A stretch of 64,000 nt of DNA from the NCBI GenBank assembly GCA_019787685.1, contig JAHNUO010000009.1:1178001-1242000 (forward strand). The letters run 5' to 3'. The notes under the pieces are model-generated. The model searched no databases. It saw only the letters and a list, made by a program, of their open reading frames with translations, and was not told the DNA's origin. Below are positions 10,372 through 23,125 of this stretch, in pieces; position 1 is the first letter of the stretch; the number at the start of each line of letters is the position of its first letter. Position numbers and translations under genes: made by a program. The stretch comes from Chiua virens. Its lineage: Eukaryota > Basidiomycota > Agaricomycetes > Boletales > Boletaceae.

Positions 10372-12130
10372 TGCTGTCAAACAGGTGGGTTTCCCCTATT
10401 GAAATTGATTCCTCTGACTCCATCATAGATGCTCAGAACAAAGGTATCACCCAGGCTGATGGCAATCAACCTGGACCAAGTCAAATTACTGATGAGCATA
10501 TAGGCTCACTGTGAATGTTATTCCACCACCAAGAGAGCTTTTCCTGTCCATCTTGGTTTCCGTCTGTTATTACTCTCAATTGCTCTTTCTGTGGATGTCA
10601 CTCTTCCTGAGTCTTCCATTCATTGTTACCCTTAGTTTCTCTTTCTGTGTATGTTGCTCTCACTTGTCACCATTTACTCTGTTTTTTTTTACCCATCACT
10701 CTTCTGTCCATTGTCACTCTTATTCATCGCTCTCTGAGTCCCTACTTGCCATTCTCATAAATTGTTTCCACTGGTGTGTCTCTCTCACTCATCTCTATTG
10801 CACTGTTTACTGTTTCTGTGTAGATTCTATGCCTTTCATGTTGTAGTTTCATGGTAGTAAATGTGTACATTTATGCCAGTATGCTACTACTAAGTGGAAT
10901 AGATGCAACTAGATGAGCTGAGCTGATAAAAAAACTAGCTGGGTTGATAGTGGGAGAGCTGCAAATATTATCTGATATGTGTGAGGACAAAAAGTGCAGT
11001 GATCAGTGAAGATCCACAAAGAAATTTTGAGACCCAGCTGAGCAAATCTCAGCCCCAGGAATATACATATGTGCAACAGTTTCATGACATTTGTGACATT
11101 TTCACTTGTGTACTATTTCATTCCCCAAAACTGGCAGTGACAGTTGCCTAGTGTTGTTTGCTTTGCATTTTGCAGCTCTTCATGACATGTCACCCCATAC
11201 CTTTTTGGTACAGTAACCTAGAGTTTTCACATGGAAAAGAATCTGGTGGATTGCTTGTTACATCAACTGTGCATGGTGGTTTTCCAGGAGACAACTTGAG
11301 GCCTTGTTTTCCTGGATGGCTTAGTCAACACAAAGCAGATACAAAAACCTAGGTATTTCATTCTCTTTACATTGGCTTTTTTTGTTTTCACTGTCTGAGA
11401 AACTTTCCAGACTGAGGGCCAGAGGTGAGGTGGAGATTTTGGGCCAAAATTTAGACCAGCAACCTTGTTCTGTCACTTTGGGCTTGCCAGACATCAAAGT
11501 GAAGCACTGTGCTGCCTTGATTGTGGCCACCTTCTTCAATCCATGTAAGTAGGTACAGCAGTTTAAAATGCTGCATGGCTGATTGTGTTAGTCCCAGTTA
11601 ATTGGGATTACGACAGGTTTGTTGAATCAGAGGCCAGGAGGTCTACCAAGTATTTCTGGGTCCACAGTTTGGGTTCTATAACCAAACCCTCCACAATTGT
11701 GGACCTGCATAGCAGAATTTTGGCCTGGTACCTCCCAGAGTTACTTTGCCCTCACCAAGTGGTGCGTCCTTCAGGTAATAGTGAATGAGATCAAGCTCAT
11801 GTCCAAGGTAGAAATAGTAGAACAGTTCCATTTTGATGTTGTGAGATCTACTAGATTTATCTGGCCCAGAAAGTGGTTCCTCTTGGTGATCTCAAGGGTT
11901 TCTTACAGGTGATACCTCTGTATTTGGCACTGGGAGGCTTGTCATCTCAGTTGGCAGGTTGATTCAGGGTCACATAGTGGGTTTTGGTTGTCTTATCTCA
12001 TAGGACCTTGTTGACCAAGAAAGTAAGCATCTTGTTGATCCAATTTACCCCTCATCTTCTCTCAAATGTGATAAGATTCAAAAATGGCTCTGCGTCATAG
12101 AGCCATTGGAGCAGCTCCTGGATACTGTTC
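10372..12130. other. unassigned sequence with a T-rich tract
   Basis: 10550-10830 is T/C-rich with recurring CTCTTTCTGTG and GTCACTC words and gives long but low-complexity frames on the plus strand. Minus-strand frames at 11321-11539 and 11560-11900 may be distal parts of the ATPase-like pseudogene to the right, but no motif secures this. Confidence 0.3.
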
Positions 12131-14320
12131 TCAGGGTGCTACATCCTGAGATGTGGGCAGCAAATCAGGCAGTCACTGAGTTATAAATTAAACAGTTAAA
12201 GGAGCCCATCCCAATATGGCCAAGTTGTTATCCTGGTATGGATGTCATTGTCAATCATGTAACACAAAAGCACTCCTTTTATGATCACTTGATAAGCTTA
12301 GGTCAGGGTCATGATACCAAACTTTGTCCAAAGATGAACTCGAGCCAGTTGATCACAGAAATCATTTGGCAATTAGGGATATAATCTTCCCACATTGATG
12401 GCATCTTGGTCACCATGTTTTTTGCTGGTGCCATATGGATGAACAAGTCCTTGGCCAAAAGCCACAGCAATCAGCTAGCCAACTCATCACATTTACCAAT
12501 ATCAATCATGCCCAGGTCTCTCATACAGGGCATTTTCAGTAGCACAAGAAAAGAGGGGTTCAGATGGATAGCTTGTAAATCTCCAATGTCTGTCCAATGT
12601 CATAGCAAGGCATATGCATATGTGGCTTGCCACACCTTTTCAAGATGATTGACCAAATCTGGGTGTCTGAACATTCACAGTGAATCATTGCCCGAAGACA
12701 GCAAGCATGTGGTGAACCTCCCTGGAATTGAAGCTTTCATTTTTGAGTAACTTGCCATCTGCTAGACATAACATCATATCTGCTAGATACTAGTGCATGC
12801 TCTTGAGAGAATGCCCCATTGAAATTGCACAAAAAAATTAGTGAGTCATCGTCAAGGAATGATTGAAAGAGAGAGGAATTACAATGGTCTCCCATAATCA
12901 ATAATATGCTCCAGCTTTGCGACATCTTCCATAGTGATCTTGCCTGGCACCAATGTGTTTTGGTCCCAGCCCAGTTGGGTGAATGGAGGGAAGAGCTGTT
13001 CACCTAGAGTAGCTACACAACTAGAATTATCTAAAAACCATATGATTAAATTTCCTAGGTTATTTATGCTTGGTCATGCCTACATTTTTGGTTTGGAGGA
13101 GAAAAGTTGGTGACCTTGGATGTTATTGCTGCAAATATGACCCAGACAGCATGATTCTCAGTGTGGGTATAGTTACTCACTGCTCTACAAAGGACATCTG
13201 CTGGACAGTATCTATCTGCACCTTTAAATATCTGACTGAGTGGATGTGCCTCATCCATGGCGATCACCAATTTCAGCTCATAATGAGCATCAGGGAATAT
13301 CCTTTTGAGGCTGGCCCCAAGTTTCTTGTAGGCAATAGAAACATTGTCAATGAAGCCAGTAGGAGGAAGAGGGGGAGGCTTGAGTTTTGTTTCTGAACAA
13401 CCAGTCAGTTGACCACTACTTCTAGAAAGTGATTGAATACCTACTTGGCTTGGACAAGGAGAGGTCTTGGAACACCTTTGCAACTCTGTCAGCATCAGCA
13501 TTCAATGTCCTATCAGTCATCCTTGTGGTATCAGGAATCAAAGACCTGGACACACCACCTGATTCGCTTTGAGGTCAACGGGGGTATTTCGAGAGTAACT
13601 TGATGTGAACCTAGACAAGGGTATTGAATCAATGAAGCACAACGGGATCATCCTGACTACACATGAGTTGGTATTCTTCATTAAGTGTTCAGAAGAAGGT
13701 TGCTCTTGTGGCAAATCCTATAGGATGGGTCATATTGCACATCTGTCTGATCCATTCTCTGGCATCAGAGATGGTGTTATAATTTGAGAGATATCCTTTG
13801 AGTGTATGAAATAGAGCCATAAGAAAGGCATAACAGATGGCTTGGTAATTCTCCACAGCATTAGGGAAATTGGTCAAGATGTCCACTGGGATCAGATCAC
13901 ACAAAGGAAAGCTCTGGTCCTTCTACTCACGCAAGTTCATATAGATTACTATGACATTCTTCTTTATCAGCTGTCATTCGGTTGAGCTACCTTGTTGATA
14001 TGATTTAAGAATATATTTACCTCTGTTAGCATCCTTGATTTGCTGGTTTCTGAGCTCTGGACAATGGAACAGAACTTGGCATAGTACTGAGGAACTATCT
14101 TGGGGATGTTTTGGAAACACTTTTCATTGTATGTCAAATATTCATACAATTCTTTGACCACCACACTATGGTACTTTGCTTCAAAGGCCTCCAATAAATC
14201 TTGAGAGACTCAGTAAAGGAAGATAGATGGTGATATGAAATACATACCTTGATATTTGATGTCAGATTCTATGTTATCATTCATAGTCCCGACTTCGATG
14301 CTGGTGCTTTCAGGATGGCT
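12131..14320 (-). pseudogene. decayed ATPase-like gene of a multicopy fungal family (tentative)
   Basis: The best preserved part is 13064-13501: LVIAMDEAHPLS is a Walker B-like acidic motif, and VWVIFAAITSKVTNFSPP resembles the following strand of multicopy P-loop proteins common in Agaricomycetes. Downstream, minus frames GEQLFPPFTQLGWDQNT (about 12950-13010) and IIDYGRPLF continue the same pattern across frame changes. Minus frames at 13689-13904 and 13967-14194 are plausible upstream exons. No Walker A loop was found. The gene appears split by the solo LTR at 14336-14977. Family assignment is from memory of similar proteins and is uncertain. Confidence 0.35.
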
Positions 14321-14335
14321 AGTGAGATGACCAGC

Positions 14336-14977
14336 TGTAACAACCTACAACAAATGTGGACTATAAGGGAACTTGCGGGAGGTTGTAGTCAGTGTTAAGA
14401 GGATGAATGCAAGTGGAGTCCGACAAGTGAGACAAGAACTATGGAGGGAGACTCAGTCAGAGACTATTGGGAGAAACTCAAAGGTAGAGTTCCCTGGGTG
14501 TTGCATTCAAGTCTTATATACTAAAACTGCATTAGAGTTTGTATTGGAGTATGAAATACATAGATAAGGAATAGTGTCCTGATTGGATGATAAGGTGAGA
14601 ATACATGAGGAACACATGAAGTGCACAGGTATCTGGCGGTGATACATGAGATATTAGCATGGTGTGTGAGTCATAGATAAAGACATGTGGAAACAATGTT
14701 GTAACAATGCAGTATACATAAGCATGTTATGAGATAAGCACTGCTTTAATAATAGATATGAGTCATATAGAATCATAGATAAGAGATAACATGTGATAAC
14801 ATGTGTCTGATGATGATGATATAAATATCATAATGTGGCAGCCAATAGGGTTAGGTCCTGAGGACAGCCTTGACATAAGACAAAGTATGCCATAATAGAT
14901 AATGAGTATCTTGTGTAATGGAGTAGAGTGTTGAGTAGGAAGGTGAAAAGATTAATAAGTGAAATGTGATTGTAACA
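14336..14977 (-). repeat. solo LTR of the chromodomain gypsy family, with CCAGC target duplication
   Basis: The element runs from TGTAACAACCTAC to GTGATTGTAACA and is flanked by perfect CCAGC repeats at 14331-14335 and 14978-14982. It shares blocks with the LTRs of the gypsy element at 34649-41567: ATTGGATGATAAGGTG, GTGGCAGCCAATAGG, GACAGCCTTGACATAAG. At 642 bp it is longer than the 431-bp LTRs of the young element and is a diverged relative. No internal sequence is attached. Confidence 0.85.
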
Positions 14978-14982
14978 CCAGC

Positions 14983-15240
14983 TGTGTCAACAGAAATCAA
15001 AGTAAGTAATAAATACACACCAATGTTTCATATCTTGTGATACAACCTGAGCTTCCATGCAGATGTGAGCATGTCTTGTAGTTCTTGATGGTTCTTGATC
15101 AAAGTTTTGGCTTTCTTGTTCCCACCAAGTCTATACTTGGGATTCAAGCAGCCTTTCGAGTGACTGACAATGGACATGAGGAGAGTAATCTGTTCTGAGA
15201 GTGACATTTGAGAGTCACTGGAAAGCTTATCCAAAACATC
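14983..15240 (-). pseudogene. possible upstream exon of the ATPase-like pseudogene
   Basis: A 68-codon minus frame (15028-15234) contains SEQITLLMSIVSHSK and KNHQELQDMLTSAWKL. It lies on the far side of the solo LTR from the minus-strand frames at 12.1-14.3 kb, and the perfect CCAGC duplication shows the two flanks were contiguous before the LTR inserted. The link to the same gene is inference; the family is not recognised. Confidence 0.3.
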
Positions 15241-15968
15241 TCATTTACTGTGCTGTTGAGTTCTTCATAAGCAGGAGTACTAAAGCAGTCTGGGAAGATT
15301 TCAATAGGCATGTTCAGGTTCTAGTTACAACATGCCAAGGTCCTGTGACCCCCTTTATATGGGCAGTACCATGATGCGAAGGGTCAATTCAAGTTGATCA
15401 TGGCTCGTAAGTTGCAATCCCTTTGAATGACCAATCTGCCCATTAATTATGTAACACAGAGATTCCTATGTATCTGCTTCCACATCCACACTTTCCTTTG
15501 TCGATCAAAGGCTGTTTGGCCTTGTAGTTAGAACATTTGAACTTTGTACTATAAATAATGTAGCAGTAAGTTTGTAAGTAAATCATTGGGCTACACTGAG
15601 CTCACTAAGCATTTGCTTCACTCGTTTACTAGCCAAAGGGCCACAGTGGTTCATCTATACAATGTGGACCAAATTCACAATCACTACCAAAGGCCAGCTG
15701 TGACCTTTATAACTTCTTCACAGGTACAGTACAGTAGCAGCATAGCTAGTTTATAACTAACTCTTGTATATGTAGCTATCATGGAAGGCCAGCTGAACAC
15801 ACATTCAACTGCTAGTGGATATCTGTTGTACATAGATCTAACATAGGATTTGTGTTGATTGGCCTCCTAACTTAGGTTGCAGTTTGCTAGATGACCTAGA
15901 CGCCTGGGTTATTGTGTGGGAATGGGCATCTAAGTCCATCAACTTCCCCACATTTGACCATAAAATGC
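15241..15968. other. unassigned sequence
   Basis: No coding family, repeat or RNA gene was recognised. It precedes the inner end of the right arm of the inverted duplication. Confidence 0.3.
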
Positions 15969-18900
15969 AAAGCTTCAGGGACTAATATGTTTTGTCAGAC
16001 TGGAGCTCGATTTGCAACTGTATTTTTGATCTCTCTGAAGACAGCAACATCACTGCAGCCATTGTCTACATAGAAGACCAAATGCAAAGTCATGGACTCA
16101 TCAAAGGAAAGGGTAAGTGCAAGGCTGAAAATGGTGAGCACCATCCAAGACATAAGAAACAGGCCTGAAGAATGGTACACCTGTTATTTCCACTGATGTT
16201 CTTTGGCTTACAGAAATATCATCCAGGTCAATTCTTTACTGGACATCAAAGCATGGGTGGGCAATGAAGAAGAAGAGGAGGTTCAGATGCAGGAAGGGAA
16301 GACAATGGTAAGCCCATACACTTGTCATGCAGCATCTCTCGAAATGCTTGATGCTTAGCTCAGATGATTTCATTGTCTCAGAGGACACTGGCCTGACATT
16401 GCATTGTGATATAGTCTCACAATTGCATGTTTATCCATTCTCAGAGTGTACTGGGCCATTCACTTATCTCTCAGCTATTGACCACATTACAAAATGTGTT
16501 CTGCCCTCCACCCTTGATGGTCTTGACAATAATGAAAATAACTAGCAACTTGATTATTACGCTGGTGATGATGATTCCAGAGAAGGAGAAGAGTTAGAGG
16601 AAGAGTCAGATGTCTACTGAGTTTTAGAACCTACCGACATTTGGAATTCCATCCATGACTGGATCTTCAGGACTCAGGACTACTATATGCTAGTGGAATC
16701 AATTGACTAACAGTACAACTTTGACCCCAAGATCCAGTATTGGGAGGACTTTCTGTCCAAACTTGCCTTCCTAGAGGACCCTGACAAGCAGAACAAACAC
16801 TTCAAGTCCATATCACTTGAGAACCACCTTTGTCAACTTGCTGACTATCAGCCCTCTCTCGACTGCAAAAGACTCCACCTGCCATCCCACAAGTCAAAGA
16901 AACTACACCACAAGTCAAAAAAACACTAAGGGACACTGCCTAGGCAGTCAGGGTTGTCTCACATAAGTTTGTCTTCAATGACCTAGGAGATAGCTCATTT
17001 TTTGTAAGGCTCTTCAGTGGCATACATTGTGAATGCCTGGAAGAACACAGGATTGGACACCAAGGTCAACAAGTATCTTCCAGGGTGTGTAACAGTGTGC
17101 ACCCCTTACCTGAATGTGTTTCTTCATATAGTGCCATCCATGATCACACCATTCCTGTATTCAGGGTTGGTCACTGATTCCAGTGGAGGATCAGATTCCC
17201 ATGTATCTATTTGGACAGCCGGCGCTGTCATTACCAGCATGGTATGCCCTCTTGAAGCGTGGAATTTACAAGGGGGATATTGTACATACCTTGGATTTTA
17301 ATGCTGACTCTATGGAACTATGCATCCTCATAGCTCTGTGAAGACTGAAACTGAATAAGCACACCACAAAGGATGAAGGTCTTGGATATACATGGATTCA
17401 CTATCTCTTCTCTCTGGAGGAACATTGCAGCCAACTCCAGCTGCTACACCATGGTCTATTGTGTTATCAATACAAGGAACAGATATTCCTTGCTGCCCTC
17501 TTATTGATAAGGGTGAATATTAACCAAATCACACATCTCCCAGCCCCTTTGCCCCAGCAGATCAGACTCATGTTGTTTTGATGGTGAATCCATTTTTCAT
17601 GAAGAAAACATACAAGTACAACCAAAGCTTTTGGAAGGTTGGTGATCGGGTTGTAATCTCCAATTCTGCATACCTCAGAAAGCACAGCAATATAGTCATC
17701 ATTGAGCAGGAGACCAAATTAGCTGTAGTACATTTATCTGAGGGACCAGAGTATCCTATCCTTCTTTTCTCACTGTCTCAACTGTATTGCATTTGGGATG
17801 GAGTTCAGGTTATCAAGGACCCCTTCAGTGATCATCAAAATGCATGTCATGGGCTCATCAGATGATCTGGTTTGATCTTGTGTATTGACTGTGAGACAGG
17901 CAAGACTACCATTACCAAAGGGCATGCTAAGGTAAAACAATGCTTTGTGGCAAGAGGATGCTTGCCAATCATCACTTATGTCTTATAGTCTTCAGTCTCT
18001 CAATACCTTCTGGAATCTCACTTACCCAATCAGCAGGTCTGGGCCTCAGTGGGGTCAAGGGACCCCACTATCAAAAGTGCCATTGAGCAGGTTGAGGTTA
18101 GAGACATGGTAGAGGTCAGACATGGACCTCACACAGGCCAAACTAGATTCACATTTTCTGTGGAGTGTCCTGCTGGTATGCTGTCTTTTATCTTATCAGA
18201 TAATGTGGTCTACAAAGTCTCAATAGATGTGGTATCATTCACACCTGATCACTGTGCTCTCCAATTCAGCTCTGAATGTGGCTATAATGTCAGACAAGGC
18301 AACACTGTCATGATAATCAGAGGGGACTACAAGGGCATGTATGGTACAGTCACTAAGGTATATTTAGAAAGTGCAGTTCTAGAGGTCACTCTACTAGGGA
18401 GCCCAAGGGTGAGTTAAATGCATGTCATAGTCATCACCACTGCTCATTTGCAATCCGTCAGCCTGCTCTCAGATAGCCTATCACCTGCTGCATGCATGCT
18501 TCTACCACCTGAGATCGTGACGAAAATCAGTGTTACCTGGGGAAAGAGGTGTTGATTATTCATGGCAAGTTTTGTGGGTGACAAGGAACATTATGGGAGA
18601 TAAGTGCATTGTAGCACTCAGACTCTTCTCCTGGAACACTTATTTCACAGAAAATGTCGTTGTCCAGTGAGTTGGTGATAATACACTTCTATTGTCTCTG
18701 AGTAATTTCAGTGGTTTTCAAACAAGGCTCTCGGGAAGGGCCTTGACACCACAAGAAATTCTCACCATTGCCACTGCATTTGCTCATGCTGAGATTCTGA
18801 GCAGGTGTGACAGGCAAAAAAAGATGCCACCGCCCTTTGACCTCAACATCCCAAACACTGAACAAGAGGCAGAAACCACTCAGACTGTCACATCCAATCC

Positions 18901-19400
18901 CTGGGAGATTGATGAAAATGATTGCAAAGTCCTTGAAACCCCTGCACTCAAAGGTAATCATCAGTCCTGCTAACCTATCTATTAATTGTCTGATGTTCAG
19001 CAGTACACAAATTCTTGCTGCACCCTAATGTCCTCAAGTTCCTTGAGAATCTGCACGTGGTCTTTCAAATCACCGGTGGGCAGGGCACCTACATAGGATG
19101 GCTTGCCACAACTCAGGTACCCAGTTCCCTTCACACCAAGAAGGGGCCCATCCCCAAGGATCACATTGTAGTCTTGTTCACTGCTCATACCAAAGGTGCA
19201 TGTCTTCTGAAGGAAACACTGTCTGAAATGGTGCTTCAGGTATACCACCCCATGAAGAAGAGTACCCTTTGCATGGTCATTGAAGGGAATCCAGATGGAG
19301 AGCATCTAGGGTCTGTTGTATTTGTTACATGGGTGTTTAAACATGATAAAGTTGCCATTCAATGACCAGATAGAACTCGAGCTGCAGAAGAGTTTTTGCC
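15969..19400 (+). pseudogene. Spt5-like KOW-domain protein, decayed multi-exon gene
   Basis: The order along the plus strand matches an Spt5-type architecture. An acidic N-terminal region lies at 16230-16900. A KOW unit with WYALLKRGIYKGDI follows at about 17235-17285. Others follow: KVGDRVVISN (about 17637), RDMVEVRHGPHTGQT (about 18100) and VMIIRGDYKGMYGTVTKVYL (about 18310-18370). A C-terminal frame is joined across a predicted intron at 18954-19000. Frame changes and stops (about 17325, 17578) show it is broken. Spt5 is a transcription elongation factor; the copies dispersed in basidiomycete genomes look like multicopy derivatives, so a role in elongation should not be assumed. The 3' end is abutted by a DNA transposon at 19441. 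Confidence 0.6.
18954..19000 (+). other. predicted intron in the Spt5-like pseudogene
   Basis: GTAATC donor, CTAAC branch-like word at about 18970, and TTCAG acceptor; 47 bp. Splicing joins the frame ending ETPALK to the one beginning VHKFLLHPNVLKFL. Short introns of this type are usual in basidiomycetes. Confidence 0.6.
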
Positions 19401-20099
19401 TATGCACAGGGTAATTGTAGTTGAGTCTCACTCATAATATTACAGCAGTGTGCAAATGAAATGAGATTGGGTGTGGTAAATTTGAGGTGCAGCGGTAATC
19501 AGATAAACAAGGAAATCAGTGCATCGTGTCATATCAAGCCAGTCATGGCAAAGGCAAAGAAACAGCATACCATTGTAACAAGGCATATGTAGGGGCTTGT
19601 TCCACTATGTTGGCAAAACGAGGAATGTGAATGTGAGTGTGTAGGGGAAGGAGACTGAGCCAGTGTCGGTGTTGAGTAAGGGTGAGAAAGGAGTGAATAT
19701 ATGTATGTATCAGAGAGTGAGATGAGTCAGAAAACATGTGGAATTGGTGGAATTGAAAAGTGTGTGGAACTGTTGGAAGACTTCAGATTGAACTTGAACA
19801 ATACTGAATTCAATGTTATAATGATACTGATACTGATAATGATAATGATGCAATAGATTGTACAAAGTAGTTTATATATGAAGGAGAAAAGGCTATGAAA
19901 TGTATAGGAAATGGTGAGCTTAGACACAACTGAATTAGGCTGAATAATGATGACAAACAAAATGAAAAGCTACACATGAGGGCAGTGAGCCTTCCAGACC
20001 AGACTGGTAACTGGACATGGAGCAGTCCTTGCACATACCATAGCAGCAAAGCCAACCAAGAAAGGCAGGTGCAGATAGCCCCAGTAATGTCACCAAACT

Positions 20100-21760
20100 C
20101 ACCCTCAAGTTACCTTCCCTAAGAGTACATATGTATGATACCTCTGGGATGTCAGCAGTGTCACTGATAAGAATTCAGCTGCCAGTGGCCTCTGCTCTCA
20201 CTCCAAGTTGGGCCAACAGCTCACAGGCCAGTAGCACCTCTGGCAAGATCAAACCAGTGTTGGGTAAATTCCCATTGTTTCAAAGTTCAGTGCTCTCACT
20301 GATTGTTCAATCTAGCACCATCTCCAAGTCCAGAGATTCAATTTGTTAACTATATCCCAGTGTGTTTTCCTTGCAAGCCCACCCACAGAATGTCACTGAA
20401 GACCCCATCTTGACCAATGTCAATCCACTGGCAAAAAACAAAAAACTAGAATGGGTAGTGTGAGTATAAGTGCTGCTATGCACAAACCATGCTTTGCCAA
20501 CAATGAGAAATCCAAAGAAGAGGCTTGTGATTGTACTGTTCATGTTCAAGTATATGAGACTAGTATGGCTGAAAAAAGGTCAGGTCAGGGTAGCAAGTAA
20601 TTGACAACAGCAACTGTTGTGTCTGAGTTGAAGGGCCCATTCAAATTCAGTACAAATCTTAGCTTTGCCAAATTCAAGATACAAGTGTCCTCTATTTGAG
20701 TGGAAGTTTGGGAAACAGCCTCAGTCAGCTCCCCACAAAAATCTGGGTAACACAGCTAGATTTGAAGCCCGCCTTGAAGCCATCAAAGTAACATGTGCGA
20801 CTGAGAATGCTGTTGTCTGGTTGTATACCCCAAAGCCATCAAGTGAGTGAGAAGAAGATGCCAGTGTATGTATGACAACAGAGGTAGAAATGCACTATCC
20901 AGCAACAAAACACATATTGTGAGCCACTTGTCAGGAAAGGGTTTGAAATTTCCAACTGGATACTTGTCCATTATCTGCTGCTTGGCATTATCTCTCATTG
21001 TTTTAATGCCAGACTTGAATGGATTAGGTTATGAGTATGCATATCCTTTTCCTTGATTTGAACAGATGGGGTAGAAGGATGAGCATGGCAATTAGTTTGA
21101 GCTAACCAATCTATGGATCAAGTTTTGAGCAAATACTATTGTATGTGAATGTTTCATTTATGATGCACCTCTTATAATACCTTATTGATTATTCCAGATC
21201 TGTGGAAAAGCAGAGCTTTCTGCATGGCCAACTTCTCACCATTTCACAAAAGACAAGTGTCTTCAGGTTCCAAAAGCTAGCACCCAGGACTCGGATGTGA
21301 GTGCTATTGTGGGCACTGCTAATGGGCCTTTGCCAGCACACTATTATCCTCATACTGTGCATCCACCAGCAAGTTATGCCTTGCCTCTTTCACCAGCTTA
21401 TGGACATTCACCATACGTTACACCTCTGCACCTATTCAAGCTGTCCCTGGTGCTATTCCATATGGGTATTATCAACCTGCTGGTACTAGATTTCTACATT
21501 ATATTCCTGGGCTGCCGACATCTTCACAATGTCTTGCTTGATGACTTTTGTGTCGAGTATGGGATCTCTGATAGTGACAAGAAAAAGCCCAGGAACCTTG
21601 AGTACAGACCTGGTCATCATGGTGTTGAGAGATTTGAGGAAAGAGAATAGCGAGAATATGGAAAGTTTTCAAGATTGGGTTGGAAGATGTTCTTGGAGGT
21701 GCACCATCACTTTCATCAGAAAATCAAATCAGGTCAGATGTAGGTTTGTTCTCAGACCAC
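20100..21760 (+). pseudogene. cargo gene inside the transposon, function unknown
   Basis: Several plus-strand segments look like exons. FEWKFGKQPQSAPHKNLGN and FEARLEAIKVTCATENAVVW lie at 20690-20825. Then comes a Pro/Tyr-rich region (HYYPHTVHPPASYALPL at 21340-21385, PGAIPYGYYQPAGTRF at 21450-21500), then DFCVEYGISDSDKKK and RPGHHGVERFEERE (21545-21650) and FSRLGWKMFLEVHHHFH (about 21668-21718, shifted frame). Frames change between and within segments. The C-terminal piece resembles a repeated Agaricomycete protein family of unknown function. It converges on the transposase and ends about 100 bp from its stop codon. I do not assign a function. Confidence 0.45.
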
Positions 21761-21854
21761 ACTGTTTGCATCTTGGCATGTCACTTGGACTCTTGCTTCC
21801 ATTTTCATTGTGTTTCATAGCATACATTCAACTTGACTCCGGCAACATGTAACT

Positions 21855-22931
21855 CTACTCTGCAATGATGTATTCAGTATCCTGAAACCATCCCTGTGCT
21901 TTCTCCACTGTAATACATGCAGTTGCATCTAACAGTGCACAAATTGGATCATCATCAAGGCATAGCTCGTGACCATGGTGACGAATATATGCCTTGACTA
22001 GGAGAGCATGCTGTAAGTATTCTTACACTTTATAAGCAATGTACAAGTGCTGAATGATTATTCCATTGGTGTAAGGTCCAGGGAGTATGGCAGCAGAAAA
22101 AGCATATGATATCCTGAAATAACTTTGTGTCAATGTAAAACACCAATCAAAATATGTCATTACCTACTTTGTGAACAAGATTAATGACATCTCAGTTGTG
22201 GTGAATCTGGCAGTTGTCAAGCATGATGACAGAATGTTCCTGCAGATACAAATTCATATGGGGCACCTAACAGGTGTTTCTTGTCAAAACAATAGTAAAA
22301 GGGCCTCACAATATATGCACTTACAACATCTTCAGCAATAAAGTCATAGAACTGCTCAGTATCATATGAGCCCTCTATCACCTGTGCCGCAAGGTCTCTG
22401 TCTGTTGTCAGGGTTGCACACAAAGAGTATTGGGTTCCATAGACAAAGATATCATGGATTTGAGCATGTTGTCACTCCATAGCTCTACCAAAACATTGTG
22501 CGTATGTGTGGTCATTTTTGCTCATCTCATCAATAATAATGAACTTCAGATTCATCACTAACAAAATCAGTTTGGAGCATTTGCTTGAACTCTGCGCATT
22601 GAACCTTGACCCATTCCAAACCAATTTTCCAGAGCATTTTTCAAGTAAGGTCAGTATCATTCAGGTTTCAAGACAGCCTTGAGGTTGAAATCTCGATATT
22701 GTGTTCAACAGCAAGCCATGTGCAGACCTCATTAAGAAAGAAATTGGAGTCTTCAGAGTAAAGCTGCTTGATAGCACCAAGGATTTTTTGTGTGATTTTT
22801 TGTGTATACCCAACCAGTGGAGACAGTGGCTGATTGACATTTCTATATTCTGTGACGATCTTCCTCCATCAGTAACAGCTAGCTCTTGAGACTCCTAGAG
22901 CCTCACAGATGTCTTCAAGGGCCCTAGCCAT
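21855..22931 (-). pseudogene. DDE_3-type (Tc1/mariner superfamily) transposase, decayed
   Basis: The start ATG at 22931 opens MARALEDICEALGVSRASCY, a helix-turn-helix. A second winged-helix-like part reads FFLNEVCTWLAVEHNIEI. The DDE core shows FIIIDE (first Asp), YSLCATLTTD, VIEGSYDTEQFYDFI, MLDNCQIHHN (second Asp), and DLTPME (third acidic residue). The C-terminus is ITVEKAQGWFQDTEYIIAE, then TAG. Stops interrupt it, among them TGA at 22869-22871 where an Arg codon is expected. A GTAATG donor follows the DNCQIHHN block, so there is probably one short intron. Its length of about 350 codons and its position just inside the right TIR fit the family. Confidence 0.85.
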
Positions 22932-23125
22932 GGTTCCAGAGACTGAGAACACTCTCTTTGAGGTCATTGCTGATCTGTTGATTGACTATCATAGAGATGT
23001 AGAGGTGGGTCTGTCATTTTCTCCTGCTGCATGCTATTGACACAACAGATTTCCTTTTTTGTCTGACCATTGCCACACCTCAAAATTTATCACACCCAAT
23101 CTCATTTCATTCGCACACTGCTGTA

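Larger units (their letters stand above)
19443..23123 (-). mobile_element. Tc1/mariner-superfamily DNA transposon with TIRs, TA duplication and a second gene
   Basis: The left end CAGCAGTGTGCAAATGAAAT (19443 onward) and the reverse complement of the right end (CAGCAGTGTGCGAATGAAAT, ending at 23123) match over about 60 bp. TA dinucleotides flank both ends (19441-19442, 23124-23125). Inside are a minus-strand DDE transposase (21855-22931) and a convergent plus-strand gene (about 20100-21760). The 3681-bp length is more than a transposase-only member of this superfamily needs. The TIR mismatches are mostly C/T or G/A. Confidence 0.85.
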